From the NCBI GenBank assembly GCA_964617585.1, contig CAZTXS010000015.1, positions 1 through 36,076 on the forward strand: a stretch of 36,076 bases of DNA, given 5' to 3'. Both the position numbers and the translations under genes were made by a program. Of this stretch, positions 23,115 to 30,934 are shown piece by piece; position 1 is the first letter of the stretch; every line of letters begins with the position of its first letter. Below the pieces are notes generated by a model, which ran no database searches, had not been told where the DNA came from, and worked only from the letters and a program-made list of their open reading frames with translations. The stretch comes from UMGS1601 sp964617585 (lineage in GTDB: Bacteria; Bacillota; Clostridia; Oscillospirales; Ruminococcaceae).

Positions 23115-24788
23115 ATGAAGATTAAAAACAAAATAACAAAAGCTCTTGCGGTTTTGTTGGCAGGCGCTGTGTCGGTTACTGCTTTTACAGCTTGTGAAAG
23201 CGGTAAGGACAAGGAAAAAGAATCTAATGCGTCAGTTAAGGAAATGATTGCTGATATTTTTGACAGCGTGTCTAACGCTAATACTCTTTCATCTGTATTT
23301 TCAGGTAAAGCGAATTCAGCTTCAAAAATGGAAGCCGAAATCGAGTTTGGTTCAGGGGTTACAGAAGCTTTAGGAACAGAGGTTAAGCCTTTGGAGCTTT
23401 CGTCGGAAGTTAAACTGAAGGGAAGCAAAGCAGGTGCAGATTTAGCTGTTTCTTATGACGGCACAAGTCTTGCAACGCTTAACAGTGTTTTCGACAAAGA
23501 AGGAGAAGCGGCGTACATACAGGTTCCCGAACTCAGCGACGCATATTTAGAAGTAACAGCTGATTATCTTACAAGCTTAGGCGAAGAATTTATGGACGCA
23601 TATGTTAGCAGCGATGAGCTTAAATCAGCTTTATCAGCAGGTTCTTCTGCTTCTTCTGCAATCGGAGACCTTTCGGATTTAAAGGTTGACGAATGGGATG
23701 ATATATTAGAAGATTATTTGGATGTAGTAATTGATTCATTACCTGAAGCAACTAACGAAGAGGATTACAAAGGCGATATAAGCGGCGTTGAATATGACTA
23801 TAAGCTTAAGACGATTACATTGACTGTTGACGATGAAAAGAAAATGGTTGAGAACGTTTTTGATAAGCTCAAGACAGATGAAACCGTTAAAGATATAGTT
23901 ATATCACTTTTGGGAAGCGCTTTAGAAATTACCGAAGATAACTATTCTTCAATGATTGACGATTTAAAGAGCAATGTTTTAGAAAGCTTATCAGATGAAA
24001 CCTCAAGCGAAGAAATCAACCTCATATACGACGGTGACGATATAGTAGGTATTAAAGAAGATCAAGCGGTTGTTCTGGTTATTGATAAGAAGGACGCTTA
24101 TGTTATCAGCGCTGCAAGCGAAGATATTAATGTTCTGTTTAAAGCAACAAAGGACGGAGATAAGCTTAACTTTGACTTTACCGTTGATACTGCGGCTCAA
24201 GATGATATGGAAGCTATGTCATTAGCTTTGGACATTGACAATTTTGAGATTACTGATAAGGATAATGGTTTTGTAAACGATGATTTTAAGCTTACTGTTA
24301 AGAGCGATAGTGAAACCATTGTTGTTGAAGGTTCAGATAAAACAACAGATAATAAGCAGAATTCAACTGCTAAGTTTACTTTAGACGATGTTGAGTATTT
24401 AACTATAAGCTCTACAAGCGAAGCTACAAATGCGTCTGACATAACAATACCGAACGGTACTGTTTATACGCTTGATAAAATATCCGAATACCAGGAGTCT
24501 ATGAATATAGATGAATTTATTACTAATATTCAGACAGCTTTGGGCGATGATTTCATTGCCGCATTGACTGAGCTTTTCGGCTCTGATGATTTGAATGAAG
24601 ATACAGATGCGTCGGTTTCCGAAGATGATGACGAAGACGCAATATATCTTGAAAACTATTACAATGACGACGGTTCATTTAATTACGACAAGCTTAAAGA
24701 GGATTTAGGCGAGGAAGAGTATGAAGCGTTCATGTCGCAGATAGACTTAGATGACTTTGACGTAGACGCCAGCGATATAGAGCTTTAA
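23115..24788 (+). CDS. Large acidic surface lipoprotein of unknown function
   Basis: A 557-residue protein. The N-terminus is a lipoprotein signal peptide, with Cys27 in the lipobox-like AFTAC. The rest is strongly acidic and rich in Asp, Glu and Ser, with alternating beta-type stretches between about 65 and 470 that look like a two-part extracellular fold similar in style to LppX/LprG or DUF6612-type lipoproteins, though I cannot assign a family. The last 50 residues are extremely acidic. AGGAGG lies 7 bases before the chosen ATG. A consensus promoter and a strong terminator make it a monocistronic, probably highly expressed gene. Function unknown. Confidence 0.85.
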   Translation: MKIKNKITKALAVLLAGAVSVTAFTACESGKDKEKESNASVKEMIADIFDSVSNANTLSSVFSGKANSASKMEAEIEFGSGVTEALGTEVKPLELSSEVKLKGSKAGADLAVSYDGTSLATLNSVFDKEGEAAYIQVPELSDAYLEVTADYLTSLGEEFMDAYVSSDELKSALSAGSSASSAIGDLSDLKVDEWDDILEDYLDVVIDSLPEATNEEDYKGDISGVEYDYKLKTITLTVDDEKKMVENVFDKLKTDETVKDIVISLLGSALEITEDNYSSMIDDLKSNVLESLSDETSSEEINLIYDGDDIVGIKEDQAVVLVIDKKDAYVISAASEDINVLFKATKDGDKLNFDFTVDTAAQDDMEAMSLALDIDNFEITDKDNGFVNDDFKLTVKSDSETIVVEGSDKTTDNKQNSTAKFTLDDVEYLTISSTSEATNASDITIPNGTVYTLDKISEYQESMNIDEFITNIQTALGDDFIAALTELFGSDDLNEDTDASVSEDDDEDAIYLENYYNDDGSFNYDKLKEDLGEEEYEAFMSQIDLDDFDVDASDIEL

Positions 24789-24810
24789 AGAGAATAACCG
24801 AAAGATAAAA

Positions 24811-24837
24811 CCTACCGAAAGTCCGGTAGGTTTTTTT
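24811..24837. terminator. Intrinsic terminator
   Basis: CCTACCG (24811-24817) pairs with CGGTAGG (24824-24830), followed by seven T. It ends the lipoprotein gene and may also act on the minus strand after rqcP. Confidence 0.88.
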
Positions 24838-24871
24838 ATGCTAAAAATTAAATTCCAAAGCAGGTTTTTGT

Positions 24872-25114
24872 CTAATCTATTATACGATAGCAGTCTGACG
24901 ATTCTTCTTTCTTAACATAATCGTTTACGCTTAGAACTTCGGCTTTAAGCGGCTTTTGTCCCATATTTATTTCAATTATATCTCCTGCTTTTACATCATA
25001 TGAAGCCCGTGCTGTTTTTCCGTTGACCGAAACCTTACCGGCGTCACAGGCTTCGTTTGCAACTGTGCGCCTTTTAATAATTCTTGTTATTTTAAGATAT
25101 TTGTCTAACCTCAT
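24872..25114 (-). CDS. rqcP: S4-domain RNA-binding protein RqcP (YabO/HslR-like)
   Basis: An 80-residue protein made of a single S4 domain: MRLDKYLKITRIIKRRTVANE, GKVSVNGKTARASYDVKAGD. It matches RqcP/YabO, which supports alanine tailing by RqcH on stalled 50S subunits. In Bacillus yabO lies in the spoVT-yabM-mazG-yabO cluster; here it follows mazG and hup in the same direction, so the cluster is kept. The hairpin at 25161-25191 separates it from hup. Confidence 0.92.
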   Translation of the reverse strand: MRLDKYLKITRIIKRRTVANEACDAGKVSVNGKTARASYDVKAGDIIEINMGQKPLKAEVLSVNDYVKKEESSDCYRIID

Positions 25115-25160
25115 TTTAATTTTACCTTTCGCTGGCTGTTTAATATTAATTATTTGTCTA

Positions 25161-25191
25161 AAACAAAAAGCCTGTCAGAAATCTGACAGGC
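25161..25191 (-). terminator. Intrinsic terminator of the HU gene
   Basis: GCCTGTCAGA (25170-25179) pairs perfectly with TCTGACAGGC (25182-25191). On the minus strand it is followed by TTTTTGTTT. It lies 15 bases after the HU stop, so rqcP needs read-through or its own promoter. Confidence 0.85.
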
Positions 25192-25205
25192 AACGGTTTT
25201 ACCAA

Positions 25206-25481
25206 TTACTTTGCAACTGCGTCTTTAAGAGATTTTCCGGCTTTGAAAGCTGGAACCTTTTTAGCAGGGACGTTGATTTTTTCCTTAGTCATAGGATTGA
25301 TAGCAGTCTTAGCGGCTCTATCACGAACTTCAAAGGTACCGAATCCTACGAGAGAGATTTTTTCACCCTTTGTAAGTGAAGTAGTAATAGCGTCAATAAC
25401 TGTTGCCAATGCTTTTTCAGCATCCTTTTTTGAGTAGTCGCCCTTATCAGCGATAAGGCTTACAAGCTCAGTCTTTGTCAT
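25206..25481 (-). CDS. hup: HU-family DNA-binding protein
   Basis: A 91-residue histone-like protein that bends and compacts DNA. MTKTELVSLIADKG, VGFGTFEVRDRAAKTAINPMT and the VPAFKAGKSLKDAV end are the HU signature; the DNA-binding arm is at about 52-75. AGGAGG lies 8 bases before ATG 25481. It sits between mazG and rqcP, an order common in Clostridia. Confidence 0.97.
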   Translation of the reverse strand: MTKTELVSLIADKGDYSKKDAEKALATVIDAITTSLTKGEKISLVGFGTFEVRDRAAKTAINPMTKEKINVPAKKVPAFKAGKSLKDAVAK

Positions 25482-25595
25482 TTGAATTTCCTCCTAAATA
25501 ATCGGCATAAGCCAAAAGTTTATTGCTTTCCTTATGTTTATCAGGATAAGCGTGTATATGCAAAGAAATTTATCAAAATTTCTTATAGCCTTAAA

Positions 25596-25677
25596 TTCAA
25601 TAAGGGCTTGCCCGTCATTAAATGTGGTAATGGAACCCTCCGCCTATAGAGTCGGGGGACATCTTGCCTTAGTTACA
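25596..25677 (+). repeat. Dispersed structured repeat, copy G (central deletion)
   Basis: It keeps both ends (TTCAATAAGGGCTTGCCC start, CTTGCCTTAGTTACAA end) and the right hairpin region, but joins ATGTGG directly to TAATGGAACCC, removing both central hairpins. Plus orientation, antisense to its neighbours. Its last bases overlap the TAA stop of mazG. Confidence 0.85.
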
Positions 25678-26470
25678 AATCTTTTTTTGCAAGGTCAAAG
25701 TATTCGTTTAACTTGTTTGAAGATAAGTCCTGAATGTTTTCGTTATTTTTAACGGCAGTCTTTTCTATCTTTTCAAACATATCAATAAACCTGATGTTTG
25801 CTTGCGCTAAAATCTCTTCGGCATTAAGACCGAATTTTCTTGCCGAATTAGCTGCATAAAACAGAACATCGCCGAAACCTTCGGAAATAAGCTCTGTATC
25901 GCCTGATTCAATCAGACGGTTTAGTTCATCAACTTTACTGCAAAACGCTTTAAACGAGCTGTCAGCGTCCTTAAAATCAATATTAGCTCTTGAAGCCCTT
26001 TTTCCCAGCTTGCTTGCCCTTAAAAGGGAAGGGAATACACTCGGAACGCTTTTTAGAGTGTCGGTATAAGTTTTTTGTCCCTTGGCGTCTTTTTTGATTT
26101 TATCCCAGTTTTGCAAAACCTCGTCTGAGTTTTTAACAGAAACATCTCCGAAAACGTGAGGATGTCTGATAATGAGCTTTTTGCATATATCGTTTGTTAC
26201 ATCTGAAAAATCAAAAGTACCTTTTTCTCTTTCTATCTGCGAGTGGAAAACAACCTGCAAAAGTACATCGCCCAGTTCTTCTCTGAGCATTTCTTCGCTT
26301 TCAAAGTCAATCGCCTCAATAGCTTCATAAACTTCTTCAATAAAATCCATGCGTATTGATTTGTGAGTTTGTTCCTTGTCCCACGGACAACCGTTTTCGC
26401 TTCTTAAAAGTTTCACTATCTCAATCAGATCTTCAATGTCATATTCGTCTTTGAAAGTGAAATCAACCAT
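25673..26470 (-). CDS. mazG: Nucleoside triphosphate pyrophosphohydrolase MazG
   Basis: A 265-residue MazG protein with two MazG-type all-alpha domains. The first (about 8-115) has the family start EIVKLLRSENGCPWDKEQTH, the metal-binding EEVYEAIEA and EELGDVLLQ. The second (about 140-255) is more diverged and has a matching GDVLF. It hydrolyses NTPs and dNTPs to the monophosphate and pyrophosphate. I chose ATG 26470 (GGAG upstream, weak spacing) over the in-frame TTG 26488, which overlaps the GGAG. Its stop codon lies inside the end of repeat copy G. In Bacillus YabN a methylase domain is fused; it is absent here. Confidence 0.93.
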   Translation of the reverse strand: MVDFTFKDEYDIEDLIEIVKLLRSENGCPWDKEQTHKSIRMDFIEEVYEAIEAIDFESEEMLREELGDVLLQVVFHSQIEREKGTFDFSDVTNDICKKLIIRHPHVFGDVSVKNSDEVLQNWDKIKKDAKGQKTYTDTLKSVPSVFPSLLRASKLGKRASRANIDFKDADSSFKAFCSKVDELNRLIESGDTELISEGFGDVLFYAANSARKFGLNAEEILAQANIRFIDMFEKIEKTAVKNNENIQDLSSNKLNEYFDLAKKDL

Positions 26471-26584
26471 TGTATAGAACAACTCCAAGAAGCATAATAT
26501 CCGGCAATTAACTGTTTATTATTTGTTTTCATAATTACGCTAATATTAATAATAACCTAAATTTAATTTAATTTCAATAGTTTT

Positions 26585-28279
26585 TTAGATATTTGTATTT
26601 GAAAATAAGCTTTTTAACGTATTTTTGTTAAAAACGGACAATAAATACATAAAGAAAATGTACATAATGCTACCTATTATTATGGAAAAAAATAACGAAA
26701 TCACCTGATTTTGATAGTGCAGAGCGATAACATAGCTAAAAAGTATAACCACTGATGAAAGAATTCCTGCGAAAAGAGGCTTAACAGTTGTGGTCAGATA
26801 ATCGATTTTAGTTCCTGTATAACTGACAAAGGAAAGTACAGAGCAGATTCCTATAAACATATAACTTACGCTTGTGGATATTGCAGCGCCGCTTATGTTC
26901 AGATAATCTATGTTTATAAGAATTATATTTAAAATCAGTTTTATTATAAGACCTCCGATAAGAATTTTCAACGGCGCTTTTACATTTCCGACTGCCTGAA
27001 GAAGAGAGAACATGGTAACTGTGATAGATATAAAAATTATGCCGAAGCATAAATACATCAGCGGCTTGACTGAAATGGCAACCTCCAGAGGTCTGGAGCG
27101 AAAAAATAAAGTAAGAACTGGTTCGCTTAAAATTATAAGTCCCAAAGCGCAGGGCATGGCGATAAAATTAGTGGAAAACAAAGCGGCGTTTACGCTTTTT
27201 TGTAAAGCCGGTATGTCTTTTTTAGAATAGCAGGCGGCAACGTTTGCAAAGGAGCTTTTTCCGAATATTCCTGTCAGCGACGGCACAAGACCGAATATTG
27301 TCAGAGCAAGTCCCACAAACGAGCCGTATACGAAGTTTGGTATATCGTTTTTGTTGATTTGCGAACCTATTATATCAAATAACTTAGCGGAGCTGTTTCT
27401 TTCAATCAGCTTTTTAATAATAGGTGAAATTGTAGCCAGGTCTATCATTGAAATTACCGTAGTTATTACCGAACTTACTGCTATAGGGAAAGACAGCGAG
27501 AGAACGGATTTAAAAATAGTTCTCATCCTGTCGGTAACTATATCTCTTGAAATCATATTTTTTGTTATACCATCGCCAAGTATTTTAGAACGCAGCATAC
27601 AGTATACGGCCGCTGCAAGAGTCGAAAGAGTAACACCGAAAAGAGAAAAAGCGGATATATAAGGCGTAGCGGCGTTTATAACTTCATCGGAATTGCTGAC
27701 TGCCTGACCGAAAACCTTTCCGCTTTGTGAAAAACCTCGCTGAGCGAGATAAATAGCTAAATAAGCTCCTCCCAAACCGAAAACAACCCTTAGTATTGAT
27801 TCAATTATTTCCGAAACAGCCGTAGGAAGCATATTTCTTAAGCCCTCGTAATATCCTCTGTAAACGGACATTACGCTTCCGACAAAAATACTGGGAGCTA
27901 TAGCGATAACGCATAAATACGCTCTACCGTCGCCTGATATATATTTAGATATAGGGTAAGACAGTATTATCATAAGGACAGACGCTGCAAGAGATATAAA
28001 GGTAAATCCTAAAAGAGAAACGTGTTTGATTCGCTTAATGTTTTTGTACCTTTCAAAAGCATAGCTTTCAGAAACCGTCATTGACATTGCCGCAGGTATA
28101 CCGCTTGCTGAAATAGCGTACAGCGGCATGAAAATCGTATATGCCGAAGAATAATATCCCATTCCCGTTCCGCCTAGAATATTTGTAAGAGGAATCTTAT
28201 ATATCATTCCCAAAGCTTTTGTTATAAGCATAGTGATTCCCAGAATAAAAGATCCCATTAAAAAGCCCTGTTTTTTCAA
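26585..28279 (-). CDS. MATE/MOP-family oligosaccharide flippase, SpoVB-like
   Basis: A 564-residue polytopic membrane protein with about 14 membrane helices and the MOP/MviN flippase fold. The N-terminus GSFILGITMLITKALGMIYKIPLTNILG resembles SpoVB/YabM. SpoVB is needed for spore cortex peptidoglycan, probably as a lipid II flippase. In Bacillus yabM lies directly before mazG, as here. I chose TTG 28279 because GAGGG lies 6 bases upstream; ATG 28285 abuts it. Whether it is SpoVB or YabM in function cannot be decided. Confidence 0.9.
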   Translation of the reverse strand: MKKQGFLMGSFILGITMLITKALGMIYKIPLTNILGGTGMGYYSSAYTIFMPLYAISASGIPAAMSMTVSESYAFERYKNIKRIKHVSLLGFTFISLAASVLMIILSYPISKYISGDGRAYLCVIAIAPSIFVGSVMSVYRGYYEGLRNMLPTAVSEIIESILRVVFGLGGAYLAIYLAQRGFSQSGKVFGQAVSNSDEVINAATPYISAFSLFGVTLSTLAAAVYCMLRSKILGDGITKNMISRDIVTDRMRTIFKSVLSLSFPIAVSSVITTVISMIDLATISPIIKKLIERNSSAKLFDIIGSQINKNDIPNFVYGSFVGLALTIFGLVPSLTGIFGKSSFANVAACYSKKDIPALQKSVNAALFSTNFIAMPCALGLIILSEPVLTLFFRSRPLEVAISVKPLMYLCFGIIFISITVTMFSLLQAVGNVKAPLKILIGGLIIKLILNIILINIDYLNISGAAISTSVSYMFIGICSVLSFVSYTGTKIDYLTTTVKPLFAGILSSVVILFSYVIALHYQNQVISLFFSIIIGSIMYIFFMYLLSVFNKNTLKSLFSNTNI

Positions 28280-28364
28280 AAACATCCCTCAATTCTAAAA
28301 TTGTTAATAATTAGTAAGTAAAAAATTCCCGTAAAGTTCATTGAAAGTTCTTATTTTACACCAT

Positions 28365-28904
28365 TTACTGGTATATAATAGAGATAGTAAGCGAGCTCAT
28401 AATAAAACCTACAAGATCGGCAAAAAGTGCGCAAAAAACGATTTTTTTCGTTGGTTTTACTTTACAGGCTGAATAATATACAGAAAGGGTATAGAATGTC
28501 GTTTCTGTTGATCCCATAAGAACGCTGGCTACGCGTCCGGCAAAGCTGTCGGGTGAGTTTTGTGAAAGTACGGAATCAAACATACTTAAAGCTCCGCTTC
28601 CTGAAAGGGGACGAAGTATTGCCAGCGGCACACATTCCTCCGGGAAACCGAGAAATGTTGTGACAGGTGATAAAAGCTTTGTTATGAGTTCAATACATCC
28701 TGAGGAGCTGAACATTCCGATTGTCACCATCAGCAGAAGTATCGACGGGAATATATCAGCTATTGTTTTAAGATTTTCGGTAGCTCCTTTAATAAAAGAA
28801 TCCATAATGTTTACTTTTTTAATAAGTCCGTATGCAATTATGAAGGTAATTATGAGAGGGAGTATAAGATCTGTGAATTTCAGGCGTGACAGAATATCAC
28901 TCAT
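28365..28904 (-). CDS. spmB: Spore maturation protein B
   Basis: A 179-residue membrane protein with the nucleoside-recognition (Gate) domain. SpmB has about five membrane helices, and FIKGATENLKTIADIFPSILLLMV-like and FYTLSVYYSACKVKPTKK-like sequences are typical (residues about 35-60 and 135-155). With SpmA it is needed for spore core dehydration. ATG 28904 overlaps the end of spmA by 8 bases, so the two are translated together. Confidence 0.94.
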   Translation of the reverse strand: MSDILSRLKFTDLILPLIITFIIAYGLIKKVNIMDSFIKGATENLKTIADIFPSILLLMVTIGMFSSSGCIELITKLLSPVTTFLGFPEECVPLAILRPLSGSGALSMFDSVLSQNSPDSFAGRVASVLMGSTETTFYTLSVYYSACKVKPTKKIVFCALFADLVGFIMSSLTISIIYQ

Positions 28905-29487
28905 GATGTTTTCTCTTTTCGTCTTTCCAGATTACCTTTATGAGAATTACAGAGCATAAGAGCGAAGTAAATGATGAAACCAGAACGGCAGGGAGTATTT
29001 CCATAGGATTCTTTGAACCGTGCTGAAAACGTATTGCAGCGACAGTCGAGGGGATAAGCTGTAGGGAAGCAGTATTCAGCACAGTAAACAACGCCATGTT
29101 TTTTGACGGAAGATTTTTGATATTGTCTTCTTCTTTGATTCTTTTCATAGCTTCTATTCCCAGAGGCGTAGCAGCGTTTCCTAATCCTAAAAGATTAGCG
29201 GTTACGTTCATAGTGATTGCTTTGTATGCTGCGCCTTTGAAATTCAGCTTTGAAAAAATCATTTTCAATACAGGTTTTAAAAGCTTTGAAATCTTTTCAT
29301 CCAGTCTTGAATCTTTTACAATATTCAACAAACCTCCCCAAAATACCATGGTTCCGGTAATCGTTAACATAAACTGTACTGATTTGTTACTATAATCCAT
29401 TACATCATTTGTAATGGCATATAAATTGTTGTTATAAAATCCCACAATAAAGGATAATATAACAATGATTCCTATAATTATAGACAT
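28897..29487 (-). CDS. spmA: Spore maturation protein A
   Basis: A 196-residue membrane protein of the SpmA family, about five membrane helices, with the Gate-type motif MNVTANLLGLGNAATPLGIEAM (residues about 99-120) characteristic of SpmA. It forms a pair with SpmB. GAGGGG lies at normal spacing before ATG 29487. It is transcribed away from the AbrB-family gene at 29642. Confidence 0.94.
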   Translation of the reverse strand: MSIIIGIIVILSFIVGFYNNNLYAITNDVMDYSNKSVQFMLTITGTMVFWGGLLNIVKDSRLDEKISKLLKPVLKMIFSKLNFKGAAYKAITMNVTANLLGLGNAATPLGIEAMKRIKEEDNIKNLPSKNMALFTVLNTASLQLIPSTVAAIRFQHGSKNPMEILPAVLVSSFTSLLCSVILIKVIWKDEKRKHHE

Positions 29488-29533
29488 AAAATGTACCCCT
29501 CGTTAATACTTATAATCAATTTTGATTTTTAGC

Positions 29534-29561
29534 TTGACAAAAATTTGTATTATGGTAAAAT
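29534..29561 (+). promoter_or_regulatory. Sigma-A promoter of the second AbrB-family gene
   Basis: TTGACA (29534-29539), 16-base spacer, TAAAAT (29556-29561). A second TATAAT-like box follows directly. Confidence 0.6.
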
Positions 29562-29641
29562 TATAATTGAAGTTCAAATAAAATAATATTAGACGATTTA
29601 TTGGATAATTATTATTTTATGAATATTAGGAGGAAAAGCAA

Positions 29642-29881
29642 ATGAAATCTACAGGAATTGTAAGACCACTCGACGAACTTGGAAGAATAGTTATTCCGAT
29701 TGAGTTAAGAAGAACTTATGACATCGGACCTAAGGATTCGCTTGAGATTTATGTGGACGGAGACAAGATTATTCTCAAGAAGTTCCAGCGTTCATGCACG
29801 TTCTGCGGTAACAAAGACGGCGTAACTGAGTTCAAGGGTAAATTCGTTTGTGCTGATTGTGCAAAAGAATTGACAAAATAG
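29642..29881 (+). CDS. AbrB/SpoVT-family transcriptional regulator (paralogue 2)
   Basis: A 79-residue DNA-binding regulator, close to the clostridial AbrB standard: MKSTGIVRPLDELGRIVIP, IELRRTYDIGPKDSLEIYVD, then CTFC and CADC. It lacks the GAF domain of full SpoVT. AGGAGG lies 8 bases before ATG 29642. It is divergent from spmA, in a sporulation neighbourhood. The paralogue at 434-682 shares the layout but is clearly more diverged. Confidence 0.93.
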   Translation: MKSTGIVRPLDELGRIVIPIELRRTYDIGPKDSLEIYVDGDKIILKKFQRSCTFCGNKDGVTEFKGKFVCADCAKELTK

Positions 29882-29896
29882 TAATTGACCCAATTT

Positions 29897-29929
29897 GAAA
29901 AAGGCAGCTTTTATAAGGCTGTCTTTTTT
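29897..29929 (+). terminator. Intrinsic terminator of AbrB-family paralogue 2
   Basis: AAAAAGGCAGC pairs with GCTGTCTTTTT across a short A/T loop (one G-U pair), followed by more T. Confidence 0.82.
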
Positions 29930-29983
29930 ATTTTATTAATTATTTTTACAGTTTAGAACAAGATGAATATTTAACAGACATAA

Positions 29984-30014
29984 AAAAATCCCTTTAGCAA
30001 TATGCTAAGGGATT
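29984..30014 (-). terminator. Intrinsic terminator of the dgt-dnaG-rpoD-GH25 operon
   Basis: AATCCCTT (29988-29994 region) pairs with AAGGGATT (30008-30014), with TAGCA/TGCTA inside. On the minus strand it is followed by seven T. It lies 16 bases after the GH25-like stop. Confidence 0.85.
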
Positions 30015-30029
30015 AATGTTTTTCGGTTA

Positions 30030-30875
30030 TTAAGTTCTGTACTGAAGGCTGATAAAGTCTTGTCTTGAGCCTCGGAATACGCTCATATTAACATAGTTTT
30101 TGGCATTGGAAACGCCGTTTATTTTACCTCTGGGACTGTAAGTCCAAAAGCTCCAGTTAATAGATTTAGGTTCAGACAGCAAATCGGTTATCCAAAGTGT
30201 AAAGGCTGAAAAATCGTCTTTTAAATAATCCTCGTAGAAAGAATCACCGGTAATGATAATAGGATTGAAACCGTATTCGTCTTTAACAGCGCTGCAAAAT
30301 TCTTTAAGATTATTGACAATGCTGTCCTTATCAGGTGAATAAGCAAGCGAGATTCCGCTTTTTGTTATTTCTACGGCAGGAATAAGTCTGTATCCGCTGC
30401 TTGAAATTTTGCCGACTGTTTTAATAAAGTTTTCCGCCTGGGATTTTCCGTCGTCAGAGAAGCTGAATTTGTGATAAGCGCCTGTTTTGACAGTGCTTTT
30501 TTCTGAGTTTTCCCAAGAGGCTTTAAACTGATCGTCTATAAGCGAATCGCCCTCAGTAGCCTTAATATAGGCAAAGGATATGTTTTCAACCTCAAAAGCG
30601 TTGAAATTAAGCTCGCCCTGAAGTGATGAAACAATAATGCCCTGAACAGGATAATCTTTTCTGGAAGGGGAGTTGAACCATATCTTGCCCGTATACAGAA
30701 GTATAATAAGGTCGGCGGCTATAGCTATTATGCCCAAGGTTATTAACCATAAGACAACCTGTCGTCTTTTGCTTTTTCTATGTTTTTTCCTATATGACTT
30801 TTTTGAATTGTCATAATCATATTCGTCGTAATAATCAGGCTCTGACGCTTCATAATTTTTATCATAATTTTTCAT
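30030..30875 (-). CDS. Membrane-anchored GH25-like protein, probably catalytically degenerate
   Basis: A 281-residue protein: an acidic then very basic cytoplasmic tail (1-39), a membrane helix (about 40-62) and an extracellular GH25 (Cpl-1/lysozyme-type) domain (about 75-281). The fold signature is clear: FAYIKATEGDSLID, GAYHKFSF, WSFWTYSPRGKINGV. But the catalytic acids are mostly lost: the usual GIDVS reads GIIVS (Ile81), the usual DxE reads AVE (Ala167, Glu169 kept), and the Asp of the final DxN-type motif is Asn263. It may bind peptidoglycan without cutting it. I chose ATG 30875 because AAAGG lies 9 bases upstream; an ATG at 30881 is too close. Last gene of the rpoD operon. Confidence 0.85.
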   Translation of the reverse strand: MKNYDKNYEASEPDYYDEYDYDNSKKSYRKKHRKSKRRQVVLWLITLGIIAIAADLIILLYTGKIWFNSPSRKDYPVQGIIVSSLQGELNFNAFEVENISFAYIKATEGDSLIDDQFKASWENSEKSTVKTGAYHKFSFSDDGKSQAENFIKTVGKISSSGYRLIPAVEITKSGISLAYSPDKDSIVNNLKEFCSAVKDEYGFNPIIITGDSFYEDYLKDDFSAFTLWITDLLSEPKSINWSFWTYSPRGKINGVSNAKNYVNMSVFRGSRQDFISLQYRT

Positions 30876-30934
30876 TAGCATGAGCCTTTCTTGTTCAGAT
30901 TAAAAAATATTATGTAGCATAAAGCCGAATACTT

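Noticed and set aside
24640..24700. EF-hand-like calcium loop in the acidic lipoprotein tail
   Set aside because: The Asp/Asn-rich stretch does not fit the 12-residue EF-hand spacing.
5807..25677. CRISPR array or insertion sequence explanation for the repeats
   Set aside because: Copies are kilobases apart, in both orientations, variable in length and without spacers; no transposase and no clear terminal inverted repeats.
30030..30875. Active lysozyme (GH25 muramidase)
   Set aside because: Three of the four conserved acidic catalytic positions are replaced, so activity cannot be claimed.
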